This document shows, in pieces, positions 1 through 7,123 of a stretch of 7,975 bases of DNA; position 1 is the stretch's first letter; the number at the start of each line of letters is the position of its first letter. The position numbers and the translations under genes were made by a program. Source of the DNA: an uncultured Pseudomonadota bacterium (GTDB lineage Bacteria > Pseudomonadota > Alphaproteobacteria > RUG11792). Where the stretch lies: the NCBI GenBank assembly GCA_902773285.1, contig CACYDS010000060.1:1-7975 (forward strand), read 5' to 3'. A model generated the notes under the pieces. It ran no database searches, had not been told where the DNA came from, and saw nothing but the letters and a program-made list of their open reading frames with translations.

Positions 1-19
1 CAGCGCCTGAATGGCGCTG
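1..19. repeat. Small inverted repeat (7-bp stem, 5-base loop) at the left edge
   Basis: CAGCGCC (1-7) pairs perfectly with GGCGCTG (13-19) around the loop TGAAT. It touches the window edge, so the stem may be longer. It lies 25 bases from the larger palindrome in the same GC-rich, gene-free stretch (1-96, about 58% G+C by count). It could be part of a terminator for a convergent gene to the left or part of the same repeat element; nothing here decides between these. Confidence 0.5.
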
Positions 20-44
20 AGCAAAGCGTACCTTGACAGGCCTA

Positions 45-88
45 GGGGCGCGATGTGGTAAAATTATGAGAATACCACATCGCGCCCC
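45..88. repeat. Perfect 16-bp inverted repeat after tssM; possible atypical terminator or dispersed palindrome
   Basis: GGGGCGCGATGTGGTA (45-60) is exactly complementary to TACCACATCGCGCCCC (73-88), with a 12-base AT-rich loop. It begins eight bases downstream of the tssM stop. The stem is far more GC-rich than the genes around it. No T-tract follows on either strand, so it is not a standard Rho-independent terminator. It could still end or protect the tss transcript, or be one copy of a repeated palindromic element of the genome; a single window cannot tell these apart. Confidence 0.8.
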
Positions 89-96
89 CTCCAGCC

Positions 97-3000
97 TCAT
101 CTTATCGGCTCTTCGCTTACTTCAATCAATGTTTCTTCATCAGTAGTAACGTCATCTGGAGAATGCAATATTTGCATTGCTTTTTTTCGATAATCTTCTT
201 GTTTTGTTACTCCGTGCCTTTCTGCATCCGCTTTTGCTCTTGGGTGTGATTTTGCCTTACCTTCTTCTACTTGGTCAAAGTCAGTGCCTGGAATAAATTT
301 CTGCTTGCGTATGCCATCATCATTTTGCGCAATTTGTAACTTTGTTCCATTCCTCAACAATTTATTTACTAGCACAGGAACATCCATAACAGATTTTACC
401 GCGCTTGGCATTTCCGGCATCTTGCCGGGTATCTTAGGAACTGAGACGCTAGTTACCGAAGGGGCTCCAGGTTTTTTGGGCAAAGATGGAGTTATTCCTA
501 TATATATCTTTGCTATTTTCCCAGAATTAAGCGGCACTCTAAAGCTCAATACTGTTTGATTTGGCTGCCATTGATCGCTGTTTATTGTTTCTGATTTATA
601 TTTCTGCAAAAATCTAATCGCCGACCAATTTCCAACGCATTGGATTCGTGCTTTTTTTTCATCCAAAATCAAATCCGGATCATTTTGATCATACACAGGC
701 GTATCTGCTTGGTCATCTCCTTCGGCCCAACGTAGACTCAGCTCTATTGGATCTCCAAAATACCAAATCCCTGATTTATCTGAACTTATTGGTTCAATAT
801 TGGCGTCATTATTCGGGCTAAACACGCGATCAACTAGATAATCTGTGTTTTTCTCTTCTCTTTTATTTACATCAAAATTTGCCTCAAGTCTTACTTTTAT
901 AGCGCCGTTCGGATCTGATAATGAATCACCGAAAAACACTCTTATACTATGCAATTTTTGCATAAACTCATAGACTTCCTTAGCGTCATCCCCAAGTTGA
1001 TATATTTGATCTAAAATCGCCTCAGGAGATCCGCCAAACTCATCGTACATTTTGAAGAATTCTCGAACTGCGTCAAGATCGGCATCCATAGCGGTTCGTT
1101 GTGATTTTCCATAGTTTTCAAATGGATACTTATTCTCTAAATGCTTCGTGTAGTAATCTCTAAGATTATTATATCTTTCTATATTCCTTTGTCTTAATAA
1201 GACTTCAGCCCGCGACATTAATCCCCGCTTAATATTTTGCACAATATTTTGGAAGTAATCTCCCGAGCTTCCCTGAATATCTTTTTGTTTTACCTTTTTT
1301 GTTATCGAGTCCAAATCATAGCTATTTAATGTGGTCCTTATGAAATTCTCAACCATAGCAACTGTGCTTGTTGGATCTTTTTTGGCAATTTTTTTCACAT
1401 TTTCGACAATCCTTGTCCACTTTGTTAATTGAGCGCGCGAGCCATAATTCGAATCATAAACCACCTCAGAATTTAGGAACTCAACGATTATATCAGCAAA
1501 ATCCAAGGCTAACCTTGTTACAACGCTCCGTTGAAGTTGTAAGTATAGTTCCAGCTCCTCGGAATCAGCTGATGAATAGGTTTGAAGACCAACCCCGGGC
1601 TCACCATTCCAAAAATCGAATTTCATATTATTTGGATAATATGGTTGCAGATCCTCTAATAACTTATCAATATGCCCCAAAAGAGAAAAACCAATTTTAT
1701 TTAAAATAGCTCGTAAGTTTCCAAAAACAAAGCTGAATTTATCACCACGAAGAATTGTTAACAAACTCACGAGCTTCGGAGCGACTCCCTTTAGTTCTGT
1801 TACTTGTTTCTGTAAAATCTCCTCTGACGTTATTGCTGCAGTTATCCCACTTGGTTCATCAACCAAGCTTTGTGCTTTAGCAACGGTGCTTGCAATTACT
1901 GCGCATAAATTTGAACGAGCTAGTAAAAGCACTCCCTCTTGCATTTTTCGCGGAAAATCCTTTATTTTTGTAGCTATAAATTGCTCAAAGCTTTTACCGA
2001 TCTCATACGCGTATTTAACAAGTTCATCATCCCAAAAAATCATCTTGCCTGCAGGTATATCTGTTATAAGCTGATAATCGCCAGGATCTTCCATAAATGG
2101 CTCAGCACAGAGCGAAGACAAACAGCGCTCCATCAAGAATATACCACTTGACAAAAATCCATTCTCCGGCTTGTTTTTCAATTTCTTCCCAGGTATGTCA
2201 TTTTTTAGTACATTATTGAATTCATTTAGTTTTGCTCGTAAATATCCAAAATTTACAGCCACTATATCCAAAATCTTTTGCGCTTCTTCCTTCCCAAACA
2301 AAGATTCTACGCCGTCCAAGAATGCATCAAATTCTTTATCCGGCTCAAATATATCTTTATCTAGCCACGTTTCGCCCTCCTTACCAATTTCATTGCACAC
2401 ACTTGTTAGATCCCTAGAAAAATTTATGAATTCAGCACAGTTTGGCTTTTCTTTCAGATTTTGCCGTGATAACTGTAGTATGAATTTGTTCAAAAAGGAG
2501 ATGATGCTACTTTCAGAACGAGCCGTAAATACTGCATCCAAATATCCTTGAAACAAATTCATTAAAACGTTATATGCCGTTTGTCTATATGGTGATAAAT
2601 TTATTGCTGGAAATGGCGTGTTCATCAATATTAATCTGAATTGCTGATAATTGTCCAAAAATTCCCGAGGCAACGACCCCTTAAATGTGTAGTCTATCAA
2701 ATCATTTAAATCTTTCGGATCACCCGAAGTTCTCAGAGAGTCAAATTTTTTTATGTTCTTTTCAAGCTCAATCAGCCCAAAAACATAATTTTTCATCTGA
2801 ATATATTCGGCACTATTACGTGGATTTAACACTTCTGCTATGCTCTTAGATTTAACATCTGCTCGCATTGTCAAAAGTTCCCTGGCCTTTAGCATAAGGT
2901 TCATATAAATGGTCCTAATAACCACGCGTTGATATGACGACTTCAGAGTTTGCGTTAAATCATTATGTATCGAGCTAAACCAAGACGCTGGTACAAAGAC

Positions 3001-4614
3001 CGATGAAAACTTAGTTCTACTTATTTGTTGCATCATAGAAAGCAACTGATTTGAACAATCTGCCAATATTTCGTTACCATTTAGCTCAAGATTCTTGTAC
3101 GTCAAATCGCTCACATTTTTTATCAATGACGAAATCTTATGCAAAGACGGATATATTATCTGCTTGCTTTCCTGCAATGTGTCGATCGTGCTAAATAAAC
3201 CATAGCTGCCAATAACAACAAAAGTAGCTGTTGAAATTTTTGCTACCAAAATCGATTGATTAGCCTGATTCACCTTTGTTTTCATTGGCGAAGCTAGCCC
3301 CTCCTCGGTAAATATTTTCCTAAGTAATAAATCCTCAAAAAAGAAAATTTTCTTTACCGTTTCCTCATTATACGATGCCGAAACACTCCCAACCTCATTT
3401 ATATCAGCATCTGGAGTACCTACTATTGCCATTGCATCATTTTGTATGATATCTCCATCAAACGATAGTAGTGGCATCATTTTGCTATCGCCGGTAAAAT
3501 AAAAACCTCTAAAGAAAAATTTTTCATCTGCAGAGGACGATTTGAATATTGCATCAATGTATACACTCAGCGCTTCCTTTATCGTCAGCAATTCGCTAGG
3601 AAAAACAAAAATGCCATCTCGTGTTAACGAAATAGAATTGCTAGAAAGTATCTCCATCCTTATTTCATTCAGCTCATTCTCAAATGTAGCAAAGCCCTCA
3701 TCAAGCATTCGAGGAGAATACGGAATATCAGACGAATACGGAGATGACCAACCTAGCATATTTCCACGATTTCGCACAGGAATTTCCGAGCATAAACTTT
3801 GGAATCCAGGCACAATGTCTGTTTTTGTTATAACAACATAAATTGGTAACCGCATTCCTAAATAGTTCTGCGCAAAGTTTAATTTTCGAGCGATATATTG
3901 CGCTCGCTTCTTTGTCTCTTCTATTGGTAACTTTGATTTTCCATAAAGCTCATCTGCAGGAATAGTTAGTACTATCCCATTTAGTGGACGAGCGGGACGA
4001 TACCTGGAAAGCATATTTAATATAATATTCCAGCTGTTTTCATCAGCATTAAATCCAGATTTAGGAATGAATAAAGCCCCCTTTATATCAATAACAACTC
4101 CATTCTTTAAAAACCACCAAGTACAAGGTGATGTGTCGCTTTCATCGTCATATATCTCATCATGAGTAAATCCCCCCATAAGCGATGACTTACCGGAATT
4201 TTCAGTGCCGATTATCATATACCATGGTAATTTGTACTTATATCCCGCCCCGAGTGAAGTTTTTAAAAAATCCAACGCTTTAAAAAACGACTTAACGATA
4301 CTATTAACCCTGATATAGCCTTTAGAAATTAGGTAACTGTTTAGCCATTCTCCGAGTGGTAAGGGTTTTGAATTATTCACATTTTCTGGAATTTCGATCT
4401 TAGGCTCATCCCTTATTGCTGATGGCGGAATATCGATAACTTTTCGCGCTTTCATTTCGGCTCGTTTTATAGAAAGCAACGTGAATATTGTCACCAATAA
4501 CATTGCAACAAATGCGACTGACAGAACTAAAGCAATAATTACAGGAAGCGAAAATCCACCTTCTCTCAAGCTATTTGTAACGTTGTCGAAAATATTGGCT
4601 AGAAACACGGTCAT
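97..4614 (-). CDS. tssM: Type VI secretion membrane-complex protein TssM (IcmF/VasK family), unusually long
   Basis: TssM spans the inner membrane and, with TssL and usually TssJ, forms the trans-envelope complex on which the type VI tail docks. The 1505-residue protein shows a hydrophobic segment at about 22-48 followed by a basic stretch (KRAEMKARK). A cytoplasmic NTPase-like domain follows, with a P-loop GTENSGKS at 136-143, a G3-like DIKG at 176-179 (DTAG in many relatives) and ITKTD at 262-266. The family's FRGFYFTG motif lies at 368-375 and FFFEDLLLRKIF at 424-435. A second membrane segment is at about 455-477, then a periplasmic region of about 900 residues. A beta-rich C-terminal domain around 1235-1376 (WYFGDPIELSLRW from 1284) matches the TssJ-binding end of the family. 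Residues 1377-1505 are an extra proline-rich, then charged tail. Well-known TssM proteins have roughly 1000-1300 residues. The ATG start is supported by AAGGAG seven bases upstream and by the ATGA overlap with tssL. Family assignment is firm; domain edges are estimates. Confidence 0.95.
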   Translation of the reverse strand: MTVFLANIFDNVTNSLREGGFSLPVIIALVLSVAFVAMLLVTIFTLLSIKRAEMKARKVIDIPPSAIRDEPKIEIPENVNNSKPLPLGEWLNSYLISKGYIRVNSIVKSFFKALDFLKTSLGAGYKYKLPWYMIIGTENSGKSSLMGGFTHDEIYDDESDTSPCTWWFLKNGVVIDIKGALFIPKSGFNADENSWNIILNMLSRYRPARPLNGIVLTIPADELYGKSKLPIEETKKRAQYIARKLNFAQNYLGMRLPIYVVITKTDIVPGFQSLCSEIPVRNRGNMLGWSSPYSSDIPYSPRMLDEGFATFENELNEIRMEILSSNSISLTRDGIFVFPSELLTIKEALSVYIDAIFKSSSADEKFFFRGFYFTGDSKMMPLLSFDGDIIQNDAMAIVGTPDADINEVGSVSASYNEETVKKIFFFEDLLLRKIFTEEGLASPMKTKVNQANQSILVAKISTATFVVIGSYGLFSTIDTLQESKQIIYPSLHKISSLIKNVSDLTYKNLELNGNEILADCSNQLLSMMQQISRTKFSSVFVPASWFSSIHNDLTQTLKSSYQRVVIRTIYMNLMLKARELLTMRADVKSKSIAEVLNPRNSAEYIQMKNYVFGLIELEKNIKKFDSLRTSGDPKDLNDLIDYTFKGSLPREFLDNYQQFRLILMNTPFPAINLSPYRQTAYNVLMNLFQGYLDAVFTARSESSIISFLNKFILQLSRQNLKEKPNCAEFINFSRDLTSVCNEIGKEGETWLDKDIFEPDKEFDAFLDGVESLFGKEEAQKILDIVAVNFGYLRAKLNEFNNVLKNDIPGKKLKNKPENGFLSSGIFLMERCLSSLCAEPFMEDPGDYQLITDIPAGKMIFWDDELVKYAYEIGKSFEQFIATKIKDFPRKMQEGVLLLARSNLCAVIASTVAKAQSLVDEPSGITAAITSEEILQKQVTELKGVAPKLVSLLTILRGDKFSFVFGNLRAILNKIGFSLLGHIDKLLEDLQPYYPNNMKFDFWNGEPGVGLQTYSSADSEELELYLQLQRSVVTRLALDFADIIVEFLNSEVVYDSNYGSRAQLTKWTRIVENVKKIAKKDPTSTVAMVENFIRTTLNSYDLDSITKKVKQKDIQGSSGDYFQNIVQNIKRGLMSRAEVLLRQRNIERYNNLRDYYTKHLENKYPFENYGKSQRTAMDADLDAVREFFKMYDEFGGSPEAILDQIYQLGDDAKEVYEFMQKLHSIRVFFGDSLSDPNGAIKVRLEANFDVNKREEKNTDYLVDRVFSPNNDANIEPISSDKSGIWYFGDPIELSLRWAEGDDQADTPVYDQNDPDLILDEKKARIQCVGNWSAIRFLQKYKSETINSDQWQPNQTVLSFRVPLNSGKIAKIYIGITPSLPKKPGAPSVTSVSVPKIPGKMPEMPSAVKSVMDVPVLVNKLLRNGTKLQIAQNDDGIRKQKFIPGTDFDQVEEGKAKSHPRAKADAERHGVTKQEDYRKKAMQILHSPDDVTTDEETLIEVSEEPIR

Positions 4615-5393
4615 ATCAATGCTCCTTGCCGCGTTTGCTCCGCTATTTTTGTCAAGATTTCGCCAATATCATCAGTAATATCTGCCCACACAAAATACGA
4701 AATAATTATGTACGCAAACACTACACCTAAAACACAATAAGTCCAAAATCTATGATCTGGTAATTGCGAATTATTGTTCTCGATGTAGGTATAATCGTAG
4801 CAAGATTCAAGCATATGCGATCGTCCTGGAAAATACAGCCTGGCCGCTTTGACATTCAGCATCGAATATAGGCGATCTTTATACCATCCGATATGCTCGT
4901 CTGAAGTTTCAATATCACGATATCTTCCTTTGAACCCCAGGCTTAACGCCATTAAATATAAAAACGCCATTTCTTCATTACCAAAATCTGAGACAATCTC
5001 ATCAAGCATTAAAAAAAATTTATCTCCAGCAATTTCTGTTTGGAATAGTTGCTTTTCTATTAACGTATATCTCCAAAACTTCGCGCCTTCCCATTGCAAA
5101 TTCAAAAATATTTCATCTGCGAGTATTGCCATAACATACTTCACATCTCCCAAAAATTTCGGATTGATACGCGACTTTAAATTTATCGTATTCATAACAT
5201 TTTCGATCATTGCTATCAATTTTTTTTGAATACCGACAACATACCCTTCTACTTCGCTATTTTTGTTTTCATCATTATTATCTTTTATCGGCGCAAAAAA
5301 CATGCTAAGTGCTTTTTCTTTTTGCCGTAAAAGTTCGTAATAAAAGGCTTGGAAACCATGTACTAAAGCACTATCGCTTGCCCGAAAACTCAT
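4611..5393 (-). CDS. tssL: Type VI secretion inner-membrane protein TssL (DotU/IcmH family)
   Basis: TssL is a tail-anchored inner-membrane protein. Its cytoplasmic helical domain binds TssM and the baseplate protein TssK. The 260-residue product has the expected plan: a cytoplasmic domain at about 1-215, one C-terminal membrane helix at about 217-237 (WTYCVLGVVFAYIIISYF) and a short tail of about 23 residues that would be periplasmic. Family landmarks are YVMAILADEIFLNLQW at 86-101, the FWRYTLIEKQLF stretch at 106-117, IAGDKFF at 121-127 and the LYLMALSLGFKGRY block at 145-158. No OmpA-like peptidoglycan-binding extension is present, so this is the short form of the family. Its ATG follows the tssK TAA with no spacer, and its TGA overlaps the tssM ATG, so the three genes are probably translated together. 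A GGGGGA motif at 5405-5400 could serve as its ribosome binding site. Confidence 0.95.
   Translation of the reverse strand: MSFRASDSALVHGFQAFYYELLRQKEKALSMFFAPIKDNNDENKNSEVEGYVVGIQKKLIAMIENVMNTINLKSRINPKFLGDVKYVMAILADEIFLNLQWEGAKFWRYTLIEKQLFQTEIAGDKFFLMLDEIVSDFGNEEMAFLYLMALSLGFKGRYRDIETSDEHIGWYKDRLYSMLNVKAARLYFPGRSHMLESCYDYTYIENNNSQLPDHRFWTYCVLGVVFAYIIISYFVWADITDDIGEILTKIAEQTRQGALI
4622..4627 (-). promoter_or_regulatory. Ribosome binding site of tssM, inside the end of tssL
   Basis: A strong AAGGAG on the minus strand is seven bases before the tssM ATG and lies within the last codons of tssL. It fixes the tssM start at 4614 and the four-base ATGA overlap with the tssL stop codon. Confidence 0.75.
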
Positions 5394-6767
5394 TTATTGT
5401 CCCCCACGAGGTATATATAGTGTTATTTCACTGGGATGCACAGTGGTTTTATTGCCAGGATTAAAAATATGCAAGTTTTCTTCACCTTGCATAAAACTTT
5501 TATCTATTTCTATTTCAAATAATACGACACCAATTCCAGGCAAAATTTTTGACACCATATCTTGACTCAAGATACTACGCTGACATCCTTTAATGCGCTT
5601 ATTTCGAACTTTTTCTAATGCGAAATCCGAAACTATAATCGCTTCGTTCATCCAAATTTCTACATCAGAAACTGAGGCATTGTCTGCTCTGATACCGATA
5701 TAGATTTTTCCTGATACGTAACTTTCGATATCTTCAAGAGACATATACCGATAGAAAAAACGTTCTTTTTTCTTAAATGCCGAAACCGCAAATCCGCGCT
5801 CTATTGAGGATAGATAATGCTCAATTAAATTAATAACCCTATAAAGACAAGAATCTATATCGTTGTGATTATACGGTTGCATTACAGGAATTATGTCGGT
5901 CGGAATCAACACCGAAACCGCGCCTAAAACTCGTGATAATTCTTGATAAAGCTCATATGGTCGTATCTCATTGCTATATACCAGCGACTCAAATCCAGGC
6001 ATTATCGTTATAATTTGCTCAAGCATCCGCTTGCTGTCAAATACAGAAGCCTCAGATGCCGAATATTTCATCTTCTCTGACAAATATACAGCCTTTTCCC
6101 TAACCGAAATGGCCAACCTTTCACATCTTTCCCAAAGCGGAAAGTGGCGTTCTACGAAAAAGCAAGGTGGCGTCCAGTTCTTTATCTGAAAAACTCCATC
6201 TAGCCTAATTATCTTACATAACGGAAAACCAATACAAAGTTCAGGAATATTTTCACCAACGTATAAAAAAGCGTTCGGAAATAATCTTGGAATGCGTATT
6301 TCATTTTCTTTAATGTTGTCATCCGAAACCAAATCACCATCTACGGAATAATACCTAGCAGGACTGCCCAAAATTGGCGAAACATCATCTGAGCTCTCCG
6401 CTATCACAAGATAAATCGTACATTCACTTTGTTCACTTTCCATAACCGCATTTAGATTTACTTCTAGAGGTTTCAGCGAACTTTTTGACGTAGAACTATT
6501 TTTTGTAGGAAAATAGCTAAGAATCAATCCGTCCGGAAATACAGCTTCAATTTCACGAATACGGTACAGTCCTTCACTTAGAGCTACAGCATCTGTCCGT
6601 AAATGTCTGACACCGAAATGATTCGAAGATAGCAACTTTAGCTGACTAGCCAACACACGAAAATTTCGAAGGTCACTTTGCTGAAAATGATGTTGAGACA
6701 ACAGCATACCCTCGTGCCAATTTATGTTGTATGGTATTGGAACTACTTTTTTAATGCCATTTGCCAT
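5394..6767 (-). CDS. tssK: Type VI secretion baseplate protein TssK
   Basis: TssK is the cytoplasmic adaptor that joins the phage-like baseplate to the TssL/TssM membrane complex. The 457-residue product is near the usual family length. It carries the N-terminal signature NWHEGMLLSQHHFQQSD at 16-32 (W.EGM...QHFQQ in relatives), the PYNHNDIDSCL motif at 298-308 and a C-terminal SEITLYIPRGG close. About ten residues precede the position where many relatives begin, but the ATG at 6767 has a good AGGGAA ribosome binding site six bases upstream, so I keep this start. It is the first gene of the tss group, 125 bases after xseB, with a candidate promoter in that gap. In many T6SS clusters tssJ lies directly before tssK; here that position is taken by xseB. 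Identification is firm; the operon start is inferred. Confidence 0.95.
   Translation of the reverse strand: MANGIKKVVPIPYNINWHEGMLLSQHHFQQSDLRNFRVLASQLKLLSSNHFGVRHLRTDAVALSEGLYRIREIEAVFPDGLILSYFPTKNSSTSKSSLKPLEVNLNAVMESEQSECTIYLVIAESSDDVSPILGSPARYYSVDGDLVSDDNIKENEIRIPRLFPNAFLYVGENIPELCIGFPLCKIIRLDGVFQIKNWTPPCFFVERHFPLWERCERLAISVREKAVYLSEKMKYSASEASVFDSKRMLEQIITIMPGFESLVYSNEIRPYELYQELSRVLGAVSVLIPTDIIPVMQPYNHNDIDSCLYRVINLIEHYLSSIERGFAVSAFKKKERFFYRYMSLEDIESYVSGKIYIGIRADNASVSDVEIWMNEAIIVSDFALEKVRNKRIKGCQRSILSQDMVSKILPGIGVVLFEIEIDKSFMQGEENLHIFNPGNKTTVHPSEITLYIPRGGQ
5400..5405 (-). promoter_or_regulatory. Ribosome binding site of tssL, inside the end of tssK
   Basis: GGGGGA on the minus strand lies six bases before the tssL ATG and is made of the last codons of tssK (Arg-Gly-Gly-Gln). 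With TAA directly followed by ATG, this suits coupled translation of the two genes. The match to the Shine-Dalgarno consensus is moderate. Confidence 0.45.
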
Positions 6768-6773
6768 AATCTT

Positions 6774-6779
6774 TTCCCT
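6774..6779 (-). promoter_or_regulatory. Ribosome binding site of tssK
   Basis: AGGGAA on the minus strand ends six bases before the ATG at 6767. It supports that start even though the protein is about ten residues longer at its N-terminus than many relatives. Confidence 0.6.
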
Positions 6780-6814
6780 ATATTGGGCGAGAATCTAAGA
6801 TCGTCCGAATTCAG

Positions 6815-6842
6815 TTTATAAGATTTTAGAAAAATTTGTTAA
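6815..6842 (-). promoter_or_regulatory. Candidate sigma70-type promoter for tssK-tssL-tssM
   Basis: On the minus strand a TTAACA hexamer (6842-6837) is separated by 16 bases from TATAAA (6820-6815). Each hexamer matches the sigma70 consensus at five of six positions. It sits in the only sizeable gap inside the gene string, about 48 bases before the tssK start, giving a predicted leader of roughly 40 bases. In AT-rich DNA such matches arise by chance, so this is a candidate only. The rest of the 125-base gap (6768-6892) shows no convincing terminator for xseB, so read-through from upstream is also possible. Confidence 0.45.
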
Positions 6843-6892
6843 AAAATCGTTAAATATATCCACTAACTCTGCGTGACACAAACAGCTTCCTT

Positions 6893-7084
6893 TTATTCGC
6901 TTTTTTCAGATAATATATCAATTTTTAGCTGGGCATCTTTCAGTTTTTTTTCACAAATTTTTTTTAGTTCAGAACCACGCTCAAATGCTTTGACTGCATC
7001 TTCTAATGGCATTCTTCCATCTTCTAATTTTTTAATAATACCCTCGAGTTCAACAACTGCTTGCTCAAAAGTTAATTCAGACAT
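6893..7084 (-). CDS. xseB: Exodeoxyribonuclease VII small subunit
   Basis: XseB binds the large subunit XseA to form exonuclease VII, which degrades single-stranded DNA to short oligonucleotides in the cytoplasm during repair. From the ATG at 7084 the product has 63 residues, close to the usual 60-85. It shows the compact helical-hairpin pattern of the family: MSELTFEQAVVELEGIIKKL, then LEDGRMPLEDAVKAFERG, then LKKICEKKLKDAQLKID. The frame stays open up to a GTG at 7123, right after the secretin stop, which would add 13 residues (YTLIELLFQRFV after the start). I prefer 7084 because homologues begin with the MSELTFEQ-like segment. Neither start has a clear Shine-Dalgarno sequence, so translation may depend on the secretin gene just upstream. 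Two runs of eight A lie in the coding strand (6965-6958 and 6951-6944). Partners such as xseA or ispA/dxs are not in the window. Confidence 0.9.
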   Translation of the reverse strand: MSELTFEQAVVELEGIIKKLEDGRMPLEDAVKAFERGSELKKICEKKLKDAQLKIDILSEKSE

Positions 7085-7123
7085 GACAAAGCGCTGAAAC
7101 AACAATTCTATAAGAGTGTACAC

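Noticed and set aside
284..559. Open frame of 91 codons on the plus strand
   Set aside because: It is antisense to the tssM C-terminal region, has no recognisable domain, and the minus-strand frame is clearly the real gene.
1368..3841. Several plus-strand open frames of 60-126 codons inside tssM
   Set aside because: All lie opposite conserved TssM coding sequence, overlap one another in different frames and lack family resemblance or good ribosome binding sites.
4849..5229. Plus-strand open frame of 126 codons opposite tssL
   Set aside because: It mirrors well-conserved TssL motifs on the other strand and shows no protein features of its own.
6839..6870. Possible terminator after xseB (GTTA...TAAC followed by a T6 run on the minus strand)
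   Set aside because: The stem has only four A/T-rich pairs, too weak to call; the T-run also overlaps the candidate tssK promoter.
6873..7097. Plus-strand open frame of 74 codons opposite xseB
   Set aside because: It is serine- and phenylalanine-rich because it is the complement of the lysine- and glutamate-rich xseB.
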